The notes: a model not told the origin generated them from the letters alone. 64,000 nucleotides of DNA from Loripinus fragilis (GCA_964019695.1 OZ026524.1:26824164-26888163), one strand, 5' to 3'; counted from the stretch's first letter, positions 36,666 through 48,032 are shown. A program made the numbers and translations.

Positions 36666-36889
36666 TACAAGGAAAGTCCCACTAAGAAAATATCCAAGCA
36701 TTTTCAATGTAAAATATCATTAATTCTTTTGTAAAACGTTAGAACAGATAATTGTTTTAAGGTAAATATGCTAGGAGAAAAGCATTCTTTATTCTGTTTA
36801 CTTCCAACACCAGAACGTTGAATGGTAAACCATGAATATGCACATTCCTAATTCAGCATTTAAAATGATGGTCACCTTGCAGAAAGCGC

Positions 36890-37400
36890 TATGTTGTCAT
36901 TTTATCTTTTTGAAGCGTATAGGGATTTCCATAGCGTAGTACTGGTGATCTGATATGACTTATGCCCGCTGAGGTTTAACTGCTGGATTTCTTTTCTCTG
37001 GTATTCAGTTTTGTGAGCTTTTGTGTCCTTATCTTTGCTTTTCCACCTTTGCATATCTTGACTTGTTTTTTCTAGGAGATAACTCATTCATTAAGTAAGG
37101 ATCTTTCATGCAAACCAAACATCTATAAGTCTTGATCAACATCTGCACTATATGTGAGTTTAGCGTGGTAAAATTAGTTTAAGCCCTTCAATAAAATATT
37201 TTACAGACCGTTCGAAGGTGGTGCTTCTTTTGTGGATCATTTCTGTTATTTATGTTTTGTGTTTGTCATGCTTTTTTGTCTGTTCATTGCTGCCTTGTGG
37301 TCACCTTTTGGCTATCCTGTGTGTGATATTTCATTGTGTTTTGTCACTTTCCTGTGTGAGTGTCTGGGTCAGGTGTGACACTTGATTTCTTACAATTAAC
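36890..37400 (+). mobile_element. Penelope-like element 3' fragment, + orientation
   Basis: Complement of the first-subfamily 3' end: TTTAAGCCCTTCAATAAAAT, AGGTGGTGCTTCTTTTGTGG, TGCCTTGTGGTCACC and GGGTCAGGTGTGACACTTGA in order. Confidence 0.65.
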
Positions 37401-37659
37401 TAGGTTGTAAAGCTTCAAATATAATAAAAAGCATACAAACGTGACAGAAAATTTTTGATTTAACTATGTTACACTCTTTTGATGGGAATATGTTTACCAT
37501 TACACTTTACGATGTAATATAACGACCATGCCATTATAGATAACTGTAGTGTAGCAAAATATTATATACATACCTTGATTTTCGTTATATAACATAGATA
37601 TATCTGAAAAATATGTTAGATTGACAAGTCTGATTCACACATTAGATTAGAGAAAAATC

Positions 37660-37821
37660 TGTGTAAAATGGTCACTCAAAATAGACAAAACAAAGGTCTT
37701 TATGACAAGTGCTAGTTCAATGAAGGTCAAAAGCACTTTTCACCTGCATTAAGCGACAATTGGCCTTGGCAACATTTTTCACCATTTTGAGAGTGACCGT
37801 TTTTGACAGGTTTTACAGTAC
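37660..37821. mobile_element. MITE (ACAGTAAAACCTGTC family), second copy
   Basis: Begins GGTCACTCAAAATAGAC and ends with the complement of the 36.47 kb terminus (GACAGGTTTTACAGTA). Confidence 0.55.
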
Positions 37822-37984
37822 AAGTTAAGAAGTTTGCTTATTAATTTATTTGCGATCAGTCAGGACTTAGAGCCTGCAGATCGCGATGCCTAAGTAAATA
37901 TTTTGTGTTAGCACACACAAATACATTGTAGTTTGCTCAAGGTCTGGTGGCTATATTATCATTAGCTTATTTATAAACAATGAC

Positions 37985-38580
37985 ATTAAAATAAGTAAGG
38001 GTACAAAGATCAGAAATCGATACAATCAAGTACCATACCTGACCCAGGACACCAATGGGAAAGTGACAAACTCACAGTTAGACACCACAAACGAGAGCCA
38101 AGAGGTCAGCCCTTTCCCAGCAGGTGACCACAAGGCACATATAAACAAACACGCACAAAGGCATAGCAAACGCAAGACAGAAAAAATATAAAAGACCCAC
38201 AAAACAAGTACCACCTTGGAACAGTCAGTAAAATATTTTACTGGAGGGCTTAAACCGGTTCCACGACGCCAACCTCACCCTTAATTCAGATGTGGAACAA
38301 GACACATAGATATTTGGTTTGCATGAAAGACCCCTAACTTATCAATGCATCATCTCCAAGAACATATAAATCAAGACATAACAATGAAATAAAGGAAGGA
38401 TAAGGACTCAACAGTAAATAAAACTAAATACCGAAACAAAGGAATACAAAAGGTAAACCCGGTTGGGCCCAGGAACAGCCAAAGCATCAGGCCCCTATCA
38501 TCTTATCAAAAGATTAGTCTTTAAGTCCGAACCATTATAGAGTCTGGAGTCTGTAGAGGGTGGGTTGTAATAACAAGTAC
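37985..38580 (-). mobile_element. Penelope-like element 3' fragment with decayed SECIS-like segment
   Basis: Same order of blocks as 7.54-8.11 kb. In the SECIS-like segment (38480-38545) the ATGA core has become ATAA, so this copy should be inactive for Sec insertion. Confidence 0.75.
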
Positions 38581-38599
38581 AAAATTGCTGCAAAATGCA

Positions 38600-39810
38600 G
38601 AAAAAATGATGCACGTCGAAAAACAACACCTTACTTGCTTTGTATAAACCTAATTTCACCTACTTTTCTTTCACACCATTTCAGTGATTGATTATGTTTT
38701 AGTTCCCTTTTTACTGTGGTGTTAAACTGCCTGTTCATATGAACATCCTTTATTTTAAGTTTGTCTGAGTCAGTCTTGATAGCTTGTCATTCAAGGGAAA
38801 TTTAGACCTTTTCACTCCATTATTAAGGTGTCTCGAGCAGCCACACGACAGCTACGTCAACAGTGTTGTTTACAAGTGAAAATTGCTCAAAATCAATGCC
38901 AAATTTGCCCTATTGAAACTCTTGGCAGAATGATAGCCAAGGTTTTGTAGAGTTTGGGGAAAACTTCAAAAGAAAGCTAAGTTCATCATGCATAACACAG
39001 GATGATGTAATGAATGAATAAATTATATATAATAGAACAATTAATTGTCTCCTACCAGATGACCTTACCTTATGATCGAAACCAAATTAATTTGTAAGGA
39101 CTAAGTGCATTGAAATTTAATTTTATCAATCTACCCCACCCCCTATGCGATTAACAATCAAAGTTGGCTTTTATTAACGTCTTCAGATCAGCTCATCAAG
39201 GCAATAGTCTAAGTGAAAAATTCTGATATTTGTTTGGCTTTCTTCGTAGCTATGGTAAAGAAATGGCCGCCAAAATATGCTAAAAATAGGAAAATGGTCT
39301 ATGTGGACCAAGTTTGAGATGTTTGACAGAAAAACTACAAGTAATAATGAGAAGAAATTTAGCAGAAGATAAGAATTATCTGGGCACACAACACATAGAG
39401 GTGTGCTTTATTATTTAGATGTGCTGTCAGCACATCCAAACAACAAAACACATTTCTATTCAGTTATGGCTTCAGTGGGGTCAAATTAGCCCTTTAATGC
39501 ACGTAGCTCTTTTTATCAGCAACTCGTTATGAATGAAACTAGTTAAACACGATCAGATCACGCAAAAAACAACACTTTACTCCATTATCACACCTTTTGA
39601 CGCTTTTGAAATAACATATATTTGAAAATATTATAAAAATGGAGCATTGGCGCATTTAGAACAAATGCTCCATTATCTATTATATTTTCAAAAGCATTCA
39701 AAACTCTTCTTATTTTTTTCTTGAATTTTGTCAATTTTGTCTAAAAATAGAAAATGATGTCATGATCTTAAAAAAGCCTGTGGAGTAAAAGGTTAAATAA
39801 ATATAAAAAA
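38600..39810. other. Intronic sequence with partial foldback fragment
   Basis: Around 39.24-39.52 kb, GCTATGGTAAAGAAATGGCC, AAAATAGGAAAATGG and GGGGTCAAATTAGCCC match one arm of the 12.56 kb long-TIR family. Nothing coding. Confidence 0.45.
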
Positions 39811-39820
39811 GTTCGCCTAC

Positions 39821-39971
39821 TTTTCGGTACTTGTGCAAGGTAACTAAACCAGTTATTAAGTGAATCCAATCCAAGAATTAACCAGTTTTCAGAAATAAGC
39901 TTCATTGAAGAATTCATATCAAGCATACCACTTCTTTCCGATTCTTGTTCAAAATTGAAACGCTGTTGACC
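39821..39971 (-). CDS. Exon E6: unclassified extracellular segment
   Basis: Fifty codons from GQQRFNFEQESERSGM to WFSYLAQVPK, between acceptor GATTACAG and donor GTAGGC. Phase 0 to 1, matching E5 and E7. No cysteine and no domain motif I recognise; moderately acidic, with a hydrophobic WLILGL core. Supported mainly by consistent phases and by sitting in order between recognisable exons. Confidence 0.65.
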
Positions 39972-40504
39972 CTGTAATCAATAAATGATACTAATGTTTT
40001 ATAATAATATACATTCATTGTTATGTGCAGCGGGTGACAGAGAACATACCTAGCCTATCCTCTCTAGGTGGCGTAATATCTTGGATACTGTTTACTTGCG
40101 AGACAGTTATCAGTTACTGTCTGTCAGCCTAACCCTTTCCTTCACGAATATCCATGCTAAGCGCCACCCACTATGATTAATTCATGTAAATAACTTTTAA
40201 GTTTTTACATTGAACAAAGACATTACTTGTCCACTCTACTAGTGTAGGATCGTATTTCCATAAGCAAACCGTGTCAGCTCTGTCTGATTTGGGTCTGCTC
40301 TTTTGCAAAAGTGTTATAAGGCGTCATGTTTGAGGTAAAGAGTCCTCTCTCAGATTATGGAATTGTTTATGGAATGATGTGTGATTAAGTCAAATTCTTC
40401 TGCATTTTAAAAGAAAAGTTAGAAGCCAGAAAATAAAAGTTATGGCTTATCTTCTCGTTGGGGACAAGGTAAACGAACATTGTACAATTAAAATAATCAT
40501 AATA

Positions 40505-40910
40505 AGACTATAAGAATCTACCATGAGTATGAGGGTGGGATAGAAAAATCCATCCAGAGGATCAATGATTGGCATCACGAGGCTTGTGAGTGATGCCAAA
40601 CGGTGATCACAAGGGACAGATTTTTCTATCCCATTCTCACACAAATAATTGATTATTTTACTTACTCACCACTCAATACCTCATTTATATTAGAAAAACT
40701 TTGAAAAGACGTCTAGTTTAGAAAATTGTTAATACGCTGAGATGCGACATGGTGACGTCATTTTAACAATGACGTCCCGGATCGACGTTCAGCCAGTTTG
40801 TGGCCGTTCGTTTTTAATCTTTCCTTAGGGCTGGTATAGGTGTGAGAGACAGAAATATCTTGTATGCCTGAAAACAACGGAAATCCCGATCTGGTGTGCG
40901 AGTAATATAT
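40505..40910. mobile_element. Foldback MITE, copy 5
   Basis: Hairpin GAGGGTGGGATAGAAAAATC with complement GATTTTTCTATCCCATTCTC, followed by the shared GACGTCATTTTAACAATGAC and GGGCTGGTATAGGTGTGAGA body. Confidence 0.7.
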
Positions 40911-41284
40911 GTAACAAGTTAAATGCAGATGTTTTAGTGACAAATTCAGGCTGTAGTCAAATTGTTGGAGTAGAGCACAACTTTAAACAGTGGTACATTA
41001 TTTACTGGAATACTATTTAAATGTATACTATGCACAGCGACAGAGACTGAAAAACAATATAAAGTCTTATTTTGTACTAAATTTCGATTTACTAATTTCT
41101 GGTACTGCAAATTGTAACACAGAACAAAATAAAGATAGTATGCATCAAAGATACACAAACATTTATTACTTGTAAAGAAATGAAAACATTTGGAGTAACA
41201 TATTACACAAACTAGGCACCCCAAAAGTGTTTCGTAGGAACGCAGGTAAAATAGTCCTTTGTAGGAGATAACATGGGCCTTGAC

Positions 41285-42110
41285 GCAACAAAAATAGTAA
41301 ATGAGTATGATCAGGAAATACCACAATCACAAACTGCAGACAACCCCGTGGCACCGCGAGGAAGAGCCGCTCAACCATCACGAGACACCAGGAAGACAAA
41401 TTTAGCAAAGCAATCAGCTCTCTCTTCCCCATCAAGATGATTGCAATACTAAAATGGACGTAAAGTAACGTACAACAAAACATAGAACAATTACAGACTC
41501 CCACAATGGGAGTAACAATAAACAAAAAGTCAACAACAACAGAACCACCGCCTTAGAACGGACAGCAGCCTAAGCCACCGGGGGGCTTAAATGCATTTTA
41601 CTGGTACCAAATCTTCGCCCTAGATTCTGCTGTTGTTGAAGTACAAAAAATGTTTAGCTCACATGGAGGCCATCTAACTAATGCAATGTATCATCATGGA
41701 AAAACACTCTAATCAAATTACTACACCATGATGAAACAAAGAAAAGGGCTCATGACTCACAGATAGTCAGAGCTAAAGAAAACCTCAAGTTGAGCCACGG
41801 TGGGTCCAACTACAGACAAGCATCAGGCACCAACCCACCGATTAAAGCTTTATGTCAGAGCCGTCATAGAGTCTGAGGCCTGACCCACCGTCGTGCAATT
41901 AAAGAGGAAACCATAGCTATAAACCGTGATTGGGTTTAAAACTAGGCATGCAGATTGCCGCATGATATCCAAGTTATATCCAACCCTTATATAACGTTTA
42001 ACAATCTTTTTGAATTGATCACTAAAATTAGGTTTTCCAACAATTCGTTTGAATTTATAGACTAAATCACCATAAAATATAGGTTCTGATATGCCTTGTC
42101 TTTGGGGTTT
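41285..42110 (-). mobile_element. Penelope-like element 3' fragment (second subfamily) with the best-preserved SECIS-like hairpin
   Basis: Nearly colinear with 13.4-14.1 kb, from AGTATGATCAGGAAATACC through CCACCGGGGGGCTTAAATGC to GGCATGCAGATTGCCGCATG. The SECIS-like segment is at 41816-41880. Its stem has one U-U mismatch and several G-U pairs. Confidence 0.8.
41816..41880 (-). promoter_or_regulatory. SECIS-like hairpin, second subfamily (better paired copy)
   Basis: Same layout as 13.9 kb. The 3' arm reads GGUUGGUGCC, which repairs one mismatch against GGCUCUGAC. Confidence 0.55.
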
Positions 42111-42634
42111 CTGAAAAAGCGAGACTCAAACCAGTCTCCTCAGCTACCGAGACTGGCTAGAAAATTGAAATTTCGCTTGTAGCAGGCTTAGATATTATAC
42201 TTTCAAATAAGCGAAAAACAAAGGCGCTGATCAGACTGAGCAGATGTTGTTCGTAACCCACCTATGACAAGTTTTCTTGCGTCGAGGACAATATAAAATT
42301 GAGAATTGGCTGGACTACAGTATTGCTTGGTTACATTATGTCTGGCCCTTTTGTTGCGAGAAAACTTGATTTTACTGAAGGCAAATGATAAAGGCACAAG
42401 CCAGCCTGCGAATAACAAAGCGGCAAACCAGACTACGCTTCAGGGTAGTCTGATATCAGCGCCATTGTTATTCCCTTATTGGTAAAAATATATCTTAGTT
42501 GCTTTATGTAAACTTTCGTTGTTACTTGTTCTCTGTATCTGAGTAGGTCGGAAGCGCAGAAAACATGTTTCATTGCAATGTGGAAGGTGATATATTGAAA
42601 TAAGAATAAACATGCTCCGCATATTCGGATAGGA

Positions 42635-43300
42635 GACATAAGAGCAAAGTGCATTAAGGGGCAAATTTGGCCCGATCTGGAGCCAAAAACTGAAAGTTGC
42701 TTTTCGCCAATTACATCCAAGTGGTTTATTAGAAGAATAGCCCAAGTGTAAAGTTCTCACATTTATTTTACTTTTACTGTTGCTATAGTAACAAAATGGC
42801 TGACAAAATTGACTTACAGGAGAGAAATTGCAATTTTGGGCCAAATTAAAGGCATTTGGAGACCAATTATTTAAGAACAAGATATCTGCACAAGTGAATA
42901 CAAAAAAATAATATGTTGTGTGCTATGTTTATTTTCATCATTTGTTAAATTATCTTTTTGGTATTTGCTGGAGCTCTTTGTTAATTTCAATGTCAAATGT
43001 CTCAAATATGCTCCAAAAACGTCTCTTTCCTATTTTCAACCTATTTTGACAGCCTTTTTTGTTATTTTAACAACGGTAAAAGCCAAATCAATACCAGACT
43101 TTTACACTTGGGCCTTTGTTTTAATAAACTAATAAGAAGAACCAAGTGAAAAGCAATTGCTGTCAGGCGCGTTCCTGGGGCATTTACAGAGTACAGTTTC
43201 TTTGGATGGTCTTGGGTACTCCATTTGTATGAGCCAGTGACAGAAAATGGTTTAAAAGCAGTCCAAAGAGCAAAGTGAGCCCTTAAAGCACGCAACTAAG
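42635..43300. mobile_element. Long-TIR foldback element, second copy
   Basis: GCATTAAGGGGCAAATTTGG, AACTGAAAGTTGCTTTTCGC and GTTGCTATAGTAAC on the left mirror GTTATTTTAACAACGGTAAA, AAGCAATTGC-type and GAGCCCTTAAAGCACGC on the right. Related to 12.56-13.16 kb. Confidence 0.65.
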
Positions 43301-43339
43301 CACTATTAGCTGAATTTTCCCTCCAAAAATCAAATTGAA

Positions 43340-43550
43340 ATACAGTAAACCCAATCTTAAGGGGTCACTAAAAAGACCAAAAGTTGGTTTTCAAGACCAA
43401 CTATCTTTTAATGCAGGTCAAAAGTATTGCAGAATGCTCCAATGGGAGCATTCTTCAATACTTTCGACCTTAACTAAGCTACAATTTGTCATTAAGATCG
43501 TTTTTGTCTATTTTGAGTGACCACTTTACACAGGTGTTACTGTTAATTCA
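43340..43550. mobile_element. MITE adjacent to E5
   Basis: TACAGTAAACCCAATC at the left, GTGTTACTGT at the right, and the internal mirror pair CAAAAGTATTGCAGAATGCTCC / GGAGCATTCTTCAATACTTTC. Its right end lies about 30 bases from the E5 donor at 43580-43581. Confidence 0.65.
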
Positions 43551-43581
43551 GCAAAAATAGGCTAAAAAAACACATATTCAC

Positions 43582-43751
43582 CTGTGTAATTAACGATGAA
43601 ACCACCATAAATGGAGAGCGCAAGTCATTTAGTGCAACTGTGTCAGAGATTGTGCGTTTAATACACAGTATCATCTTTAAATCATCTGAGTGACTGTACA
43701 AGTTAAATGATCGTCTGGAGTCTACTATATGTGACACGTACATCTCAAAAC
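43582..43751 (-). CDS. Exon E5: rest of the second WPxGxY module
   Basis: Acceptor TTTTTGCAG, phase 1, joins E4 as CPI-GFEMYVSHIVDSRRS and runs through DDLKMILCIKRT to SSLITQ before donor GTGAAT. The LCIKRT end mirrors NYCVKQS in the first module, which supports two tandem copies. It is 170 bases, phase 1 to 0. No stop occurs after the TAG in E4, so the frame downstream of that stop is still maintained. Confidence 0.75.
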
Positions 43752-44154
43752 CTGCAAAAAGATAAATTAATTACTTTATATGAAAACACTGCTTATCACG
43801 CACATGCATGTGAGGCCATACAAAGTTGTGGAGTCTATTGGATACAACATCCCTCAAAATCTACAAATATTCATAGAACGAAAATACCAAACCAATTTGA
43901 TCATTTGAAAAAACGTCTGACTGACGATGTTAAAAATATAAAAAGTGCTGATCACGTTTTGGACCAAAATGGAGAGTGTGTGCTTTCTATATTTAAATGC
44001 AATTTTTGAATTTCTTATAAAAAGTAAAAAAGCGAGTTTGACATTGAAATGCCATCAATACAGACTACAGACCAACCTACCGCATAGCAAGCATAAAAAC
44101 AGCCTCCAATTATTGCGCTTTATTTTGAGTCTGAGAATGAACTCAAGTTTTATA

Positions 44155-44345
44155 ATCTCGAGGCCAGCTCTATCTCTCTTTGCCAGTAAGATGATTGCAA
44201 AACTAGAAAAGACACTAAGAGCTACATTACAAACAAAGACATGACACACAGTACGACACCAAATCCCGGCTTACAACAATGAATCAACAACAACAGAATA
44301 ACCACCAAGAACGGGCAGCATCCAACGCATTCGGTTGGTTGGGGC
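44155..44345 (-). mobile_element. Penelope-like element terminal fragment
   Basis: GCCAGCTCTATCTCTCTTTGC, AAGATGATTGCAAAACTAG and the CACCAAGAACGGGCAGCATCC block match the second-subfamily 3' terminus. Confidence 0.55.
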
Positions 44346-44399
44346 AATTTACAGTTTTATTGGCCATCTCTTTACCCTAGACTCTGTCGCTGTTAAAAC

Positions 44400-45700
44400 A
44401 TAATAACAAATGAGGCCTGAGTCAAAGTTGTGAAATAAAATAATATGTTGATATTAATTACATGGCCAGATTGTGGAGTGGAAATATGTCTGCCAAAAAG
44501 CTGACAGCTAGATTTAAAAACTAAATTTCTCTTAAAGTAAGTGATTGTAGTATTGTGCAGGCACAATCATAGGAAATACAAAATATGAAATCTCAGCAAA
44601 CTGCACAGACTCCATATTTTTGTAAATGTCATGCGACCGACTGCACTTACGTTTCATATCATGTAAATGCCATGGAACTGTACTTACAGTCAATCTTTGG
44701 TTAATATCACTTCCACTAATGCACTTCGTTCTCTTATCTTACGAAAAGACAACCAAACAACTTCAATAATTACATAATTACATTTATGAAATTGGTAGGA
44801 GCACTTGGACAGTCGACGGATGTACGCATGTAACGAAAGTCCAATACAAACCTAACTATACATCTTTGCTTCTAGGTATTAGCCTGCTAATATAGTATCA
44901 ATATGTAACTTAAATTATCGTAGCTTTCATATTATTTTGCGTCAGACGGACTCAGACCATCATTCCATGAAGTCTCGTTTTATAAAAATCAATGCGTAGT
45001 TGAAGTGTCCAAAGCTGAATGCCTTTATCAGCAAATTGCACGTGCACTCACTACTAGCGCCACCTGGCGCTCATTTTGATTACTCAGGAGTAATTAATTT
45101 TCTTCTAATTCATAAACTCAAACGAAGAAAATTACATTTGACTACTAATGGTCCATATTTTGTATTACTAGACTTTTCGCTTACTGTAAAGGCGGCAACT
45201 TTAATATTCATATCTGGGCGTGGTTCGGCTATTTCATCTGCTAAGGAAGGGAAATCAGGTTTTATTTATAATTTGGTAAAGAGTTAATCAGCTTTGTTGG
45301 GCCGCGCAAACGTGTGTGCATTTCATGAAAATCCTAGCCGTATACACACTGAACTCACAGCGTATAATCACAATGTGTGTTTTTGTCGTCCACTAAACTA
45401 TTTGAAGGCTCACAGACAAACAGTGTAGACCCAGACCAGACTGATACTGTAGGAGCAGTCTGATCTGGGTCGTCAATGTTTGCCTCTATGCTTATGTTAA
45501 ATAGACATTTCAGATGTAATTATTTTGCTGGCGTTTTAAGGACTAAATAACGTGTTTTACGTCTATACTGAGGTAATGGCGCAAGATGATACAGTTCCTT
45601 TTGAATAATTCAGCTTTAACCTATGTCTAAGGCCCTAATTACGCATTCATGAGGTGCCGCCTTTACAGTAACCAAAAAGTCAAGTTATACTTACGTTCCT
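44400..45700. other. Intronic sequence, no gene; short hairpin at 45.42-45.48 kb
   Basis: A hairpin with arms GACCCAGACCAGACTG and CAGTCTGATCTGGGTC lies near 45430-45475, like the centre of the 51.75 kb MITE. Otherwise nothing recognisable. Confidence 0.5.
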
Positions 45701-45712
45701 TACTTTGTACAT

Positions 45713-45853
45713 GTTAAGCTAGTAAAATTGCCAAGTGAACATTCGTAGTTTGTTTAAAATATAGCATATTGTCCACGTAGCCATATCATGTCTACATGGT
45801 AATTCAACATGATTCATTTTTTGACCATTACTTGTGGATAGTTTAATGCAATA
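45713..45853 (-). pseudogene. Relic tandem copy of the E4 3' end
   Basis: Reverse-strand sequence repeats the end of E4 plus its downstream intron border, with about 20 extra bases and a stop after YAIF. The segment corresponding to WPRGLYAIF reads WLRGQYAIF, then a stop, then TNYECSLG. It no longer has the exon's donor context. It is separated from E4 by a SINE (45854-46053). I read it as a decayed exon duplication. It matters because it preserves the Trp codon that is TAG in E4. Confidence 0.7.
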
Positions 45854-46053
45854 TAGGGTGCGCAGTGGCTCAGTGGTAGAGTGCTTGACTCAAGACGGAG
45901 GGGCTGCTGGTTTGAGCCTTACGGCGTCACTGCGTTGTGGTCCTTGAGCAACACACATTTATCCTAGCTTAGTACTGGTTCAACCCAGGGAGACCCGTCC
46001 CTTTTAACTGAAAGATTGTTGATGAGACATAAAGAATCAATCAAACAAACAAA
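45854..46053 (+). mobile_element. tRNA-derived SINE with 13-bp target-site duplication, beside E4
   Basis: A box in GCTCAGTGGTAGAG, B box GGTTTGAGCC (45909-45918), GTCCTTGAGCAACACAC centre and (CAAA)n tail. GTTTAATGCAATA flanks it at 45841-45853 and 46054-46066. It ends 16 bases before the E4 donor hexamer (46077-46082) on the opposite strand and separates E4 from its relic copy. Confidence 0.92.
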
Positions 46054-46082
46054 GTTTAATGCAATACTTGACATGAACTTAC

Positions 46083-46406
46083 CAATTGGACATTCATAAT
46101 TCGCTGGAAATATAGCATAGAGTCCACGTGGCTATTCCGCATCTTTCATTCTTTGGCCGTCACTTGTGGATTGTTTAACACAGTAATTGAGCTGAAATGT
46201 GGAACTGTTCAACCCGATTGGTCCCAAGTTGATGACATCATCTTTTAGAGCAAGACTATCTATACCATTTACTCCCCATGCATATTTACGGATATGAACT
46301 GCGTGGTTTTGACTATGTTGCCAGTTATTCAGTTTCTGGTCAGGACATCCGTAAACCGACATTGGAATAGCATAATCACCATCAGGCCACTGTCTCCATG
46401 CCCAGT
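46083..46406 (-). CDS. Exon E4: WPxGxY / GCP module with an in-frame TAG
   Basis: After acceptor TTTTAG, the frame joins E3 in phase 1 to give YWAWRQWPDGDYAIPMSVYGCP. It runs about 60 residues to LNYCVKQ and then reads DAE-stop-PRGLYAIFPANYECP before donor GTAAGT. The two WPxGxY...CP segments form a repeated module resembling apextrin C-terminal (ApeC)-like sequences. The family call is by motif only. In the second copy the Trp codon is TAG (46132-46134), one base from TGG. A decayed tandem copy of this exon end at 45.7-45.85 kb keeps TGG at this site. Length 324, phase 1 to 1. Flanking exons are intact, so this may be a nonsense allele, an assembly error or an edited codon. Confidence 0.7.
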
Positions 46407-46432
46407 CTAAAATAGATGACAGTCCAAGGTTT

Positions 46433-46640
46433 TAACCCATATAAGCCGAGCATCCTTTTTATGGGACTTTAACAGAAACAGTGCAAACCCAGATCAGACG
46501 TCGCAAAATAGGCATCTGATCAGTCTCTCCACTGTTTGCTTATAGGTGTTTCTTTTAAAATTTGAATAAAAATATCACCAATCAACCCTAAAATTGGATA
46601 TTGACTCATCAAATTAATAAGACTGGGAAAATACATTCAA
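46433..46640. mobile_element. MITE related to the TTAACCC family
   Basis: TTTTAACCCATATAAGCC, CCTTTTTATGGGAC, GTGCAAACCCAGATCAGACG and ATCACCAATCAACCCTAAAA blocks align with 27.19-27.41 kb. Just upstream of E4. Confidence 0.55.
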
Positions 46641-46969
46641 TTTAAGAATGAGTCGGTGTCCAGCAAAGGAACCAGTTGGCATTTACACCAATTCTAGACT
46701 CAGATCAGCTTGCAATTCAGTAAAGTCTCATCAGTCTTGGATGGACGCTCAGTTCAAAATGTTTAGGGGTGGAACGTTCTGAAGGCTCTGATCAGACTGT
46801 GTGAAAGTGCAGACCAATTTGATTCTTTGCTGGACTCATATGACAACTTGTACCTAATCCCGGATACAGCTTTATTTAATGAGAGTGTGATTATTAACTA
46901 AAGGGTAAAAAATGAATTGATTTAGTTAAGGCTTAACGTCCCAGACAACAAATTGTCAGTCATGCCGGT

Positions 46970-47145
46970 ACCCCGACAAGAGAGAGGGAGAGAAGAAAAT
47001 TGGGATACACTGTGGAAGGGGGGGGGGGCTTTACTTTAATTGTGTTGTGGCTACCTATGTTCTGTGCCTCTTCCTCACAATGTCGTGGGTTGGTCTGCAG
47101 TCTGTGATTATGGCATTTCATGGTCATACTCACTTTGTTTTGTTG
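46970..47145 (+). mobile_element. Penelope-like element end fragment
   Basis: Shares GGGTTGGTCTGCAGTCTGTG and TTCATGGTCATACTCACTT with the second-subfamily termini, next to a run of nine or more G. Confidence 0.5.
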
Positions 47146-47159
47146 TTACAATTATAACA

Positions 47160-47535
47160 GTAATTGCAGGGGATAAATGTGATAAATTGCACACTGATTT
47201 TATCATATGACTTCGCGTCTGGAAGTGAAATAACGCCATGCAATAAAATCGTTAAACCACTTTTGGTTTTCAGACTTTCGGGAGTCGTTATGACGCCCAT
47301 AACAACGTTGCGTACATAAGGACATAATTATAAGCATTTTACGTCAGAAATGAGGCTTCAAAGCAATCTTAATGTCATATGATAGATAGAATCTAACATT
47401 CATGCTCTTGTATTATTAAATTTATTAAACTCGTTGCGAAAGAGATAAAATGCTTTGCAATCCTCGCATTTTTTCTCATTTTCTCCATCCTTTAATAAAC
47501 TCAATTAAACATGAGCACTAATGTAAGATCTTCTA
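47160..47535. repeat. Interspersed repeat, complement of 62.46-62.82 kb
   Basis: GACTTCGCGTCTGGAAGTG, AACGCCATGCAATAAAATCG, CATAACAACGTTGCGTACAT and TTATTAAATTTATTAAACTC blocks are the complement of those at 62.5-62.8 kb. Confidence 0.65.
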
Positions 47536-47619
47536 TTTTCACGCTTGGTTTTACTTTAAAAGTTGTTAGGTACATAAACAAACATTTCATCGATGCTATA
47601 AAGATTTAATATGACTACA

Positions 47620-47858
47620 AATGAGCCGCGACATGATATTTCCAACAATGTGGTATGTGCAACCAGCAAAGGCTCAGACCAGCCTGCGCATATGCGCATT
47701 CTGATCAGAGCCATTGCTAGCCGCTTGAGTATTCTTTGTGTGATAAGCTACTGACTGAACATTATTATGAGTTCCTAAGCTTAAACAGAGGCTGCGCAGA
47801 CTTGTCTGAGTCTACACCTGTGAAAATGCCACATTGTTGGAAATCACATGTTGCGGCT
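47620..47858. mobile_element. MITE (TTCCAACAATGTGG family) touching the E3 donor
   Basis: Terminal inverted repeats of about 27 bases: GCCGCGACATGATATTTCC at one end and GGAAATCACATGTTGCGGC at the other. The core pairs CAGCCTGCGCATATGCGCAT with its mirror. Its right terminus is within about 6 bases of the GTAAGT donor of E3. Confidence 0.8.
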
Positions 47859-47869
47859 AAAATACTTAC

Positions 47870-48032
47870 AGTGAGCTTGAGAAAATTGAAGGTTGAACCC
47901 TTTAGCTTGTCCGGTGTCATCAGTTGTTAAATGAACATAAAGAAACCTCGACGATGATCTGAATTTTGTGGGTGCTGTATCTCCACAATATGAACCTAGC
48001 AAAAACCTGATGTCGTCTACGCCATCAAATAC
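47870..48032 (-). CDS. Exon E3: C-terminal half of the CUB begun in E2
   Basis: Reads VFDGVDDIRFLLGSYCG, then RFLYVHLTTDD and GFNLQFSQA. Joining E2 gives DNLK-VFDG, the normal CUB L.VYDG strand, followed by the third cysteine in YCG. Borders: AG at 48033-48034 upstream and GTAAGT at 47864-47869 downstream. The exon is 163 bases, phase 0 to phase 1, identical to E1. A MITE terminus ends at about 47858, only some 6 bases from the donor hexamer. The E2+E3 pair is a complete CUB domain and is the most secure junction in the gene model. Confidence 0.85.
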
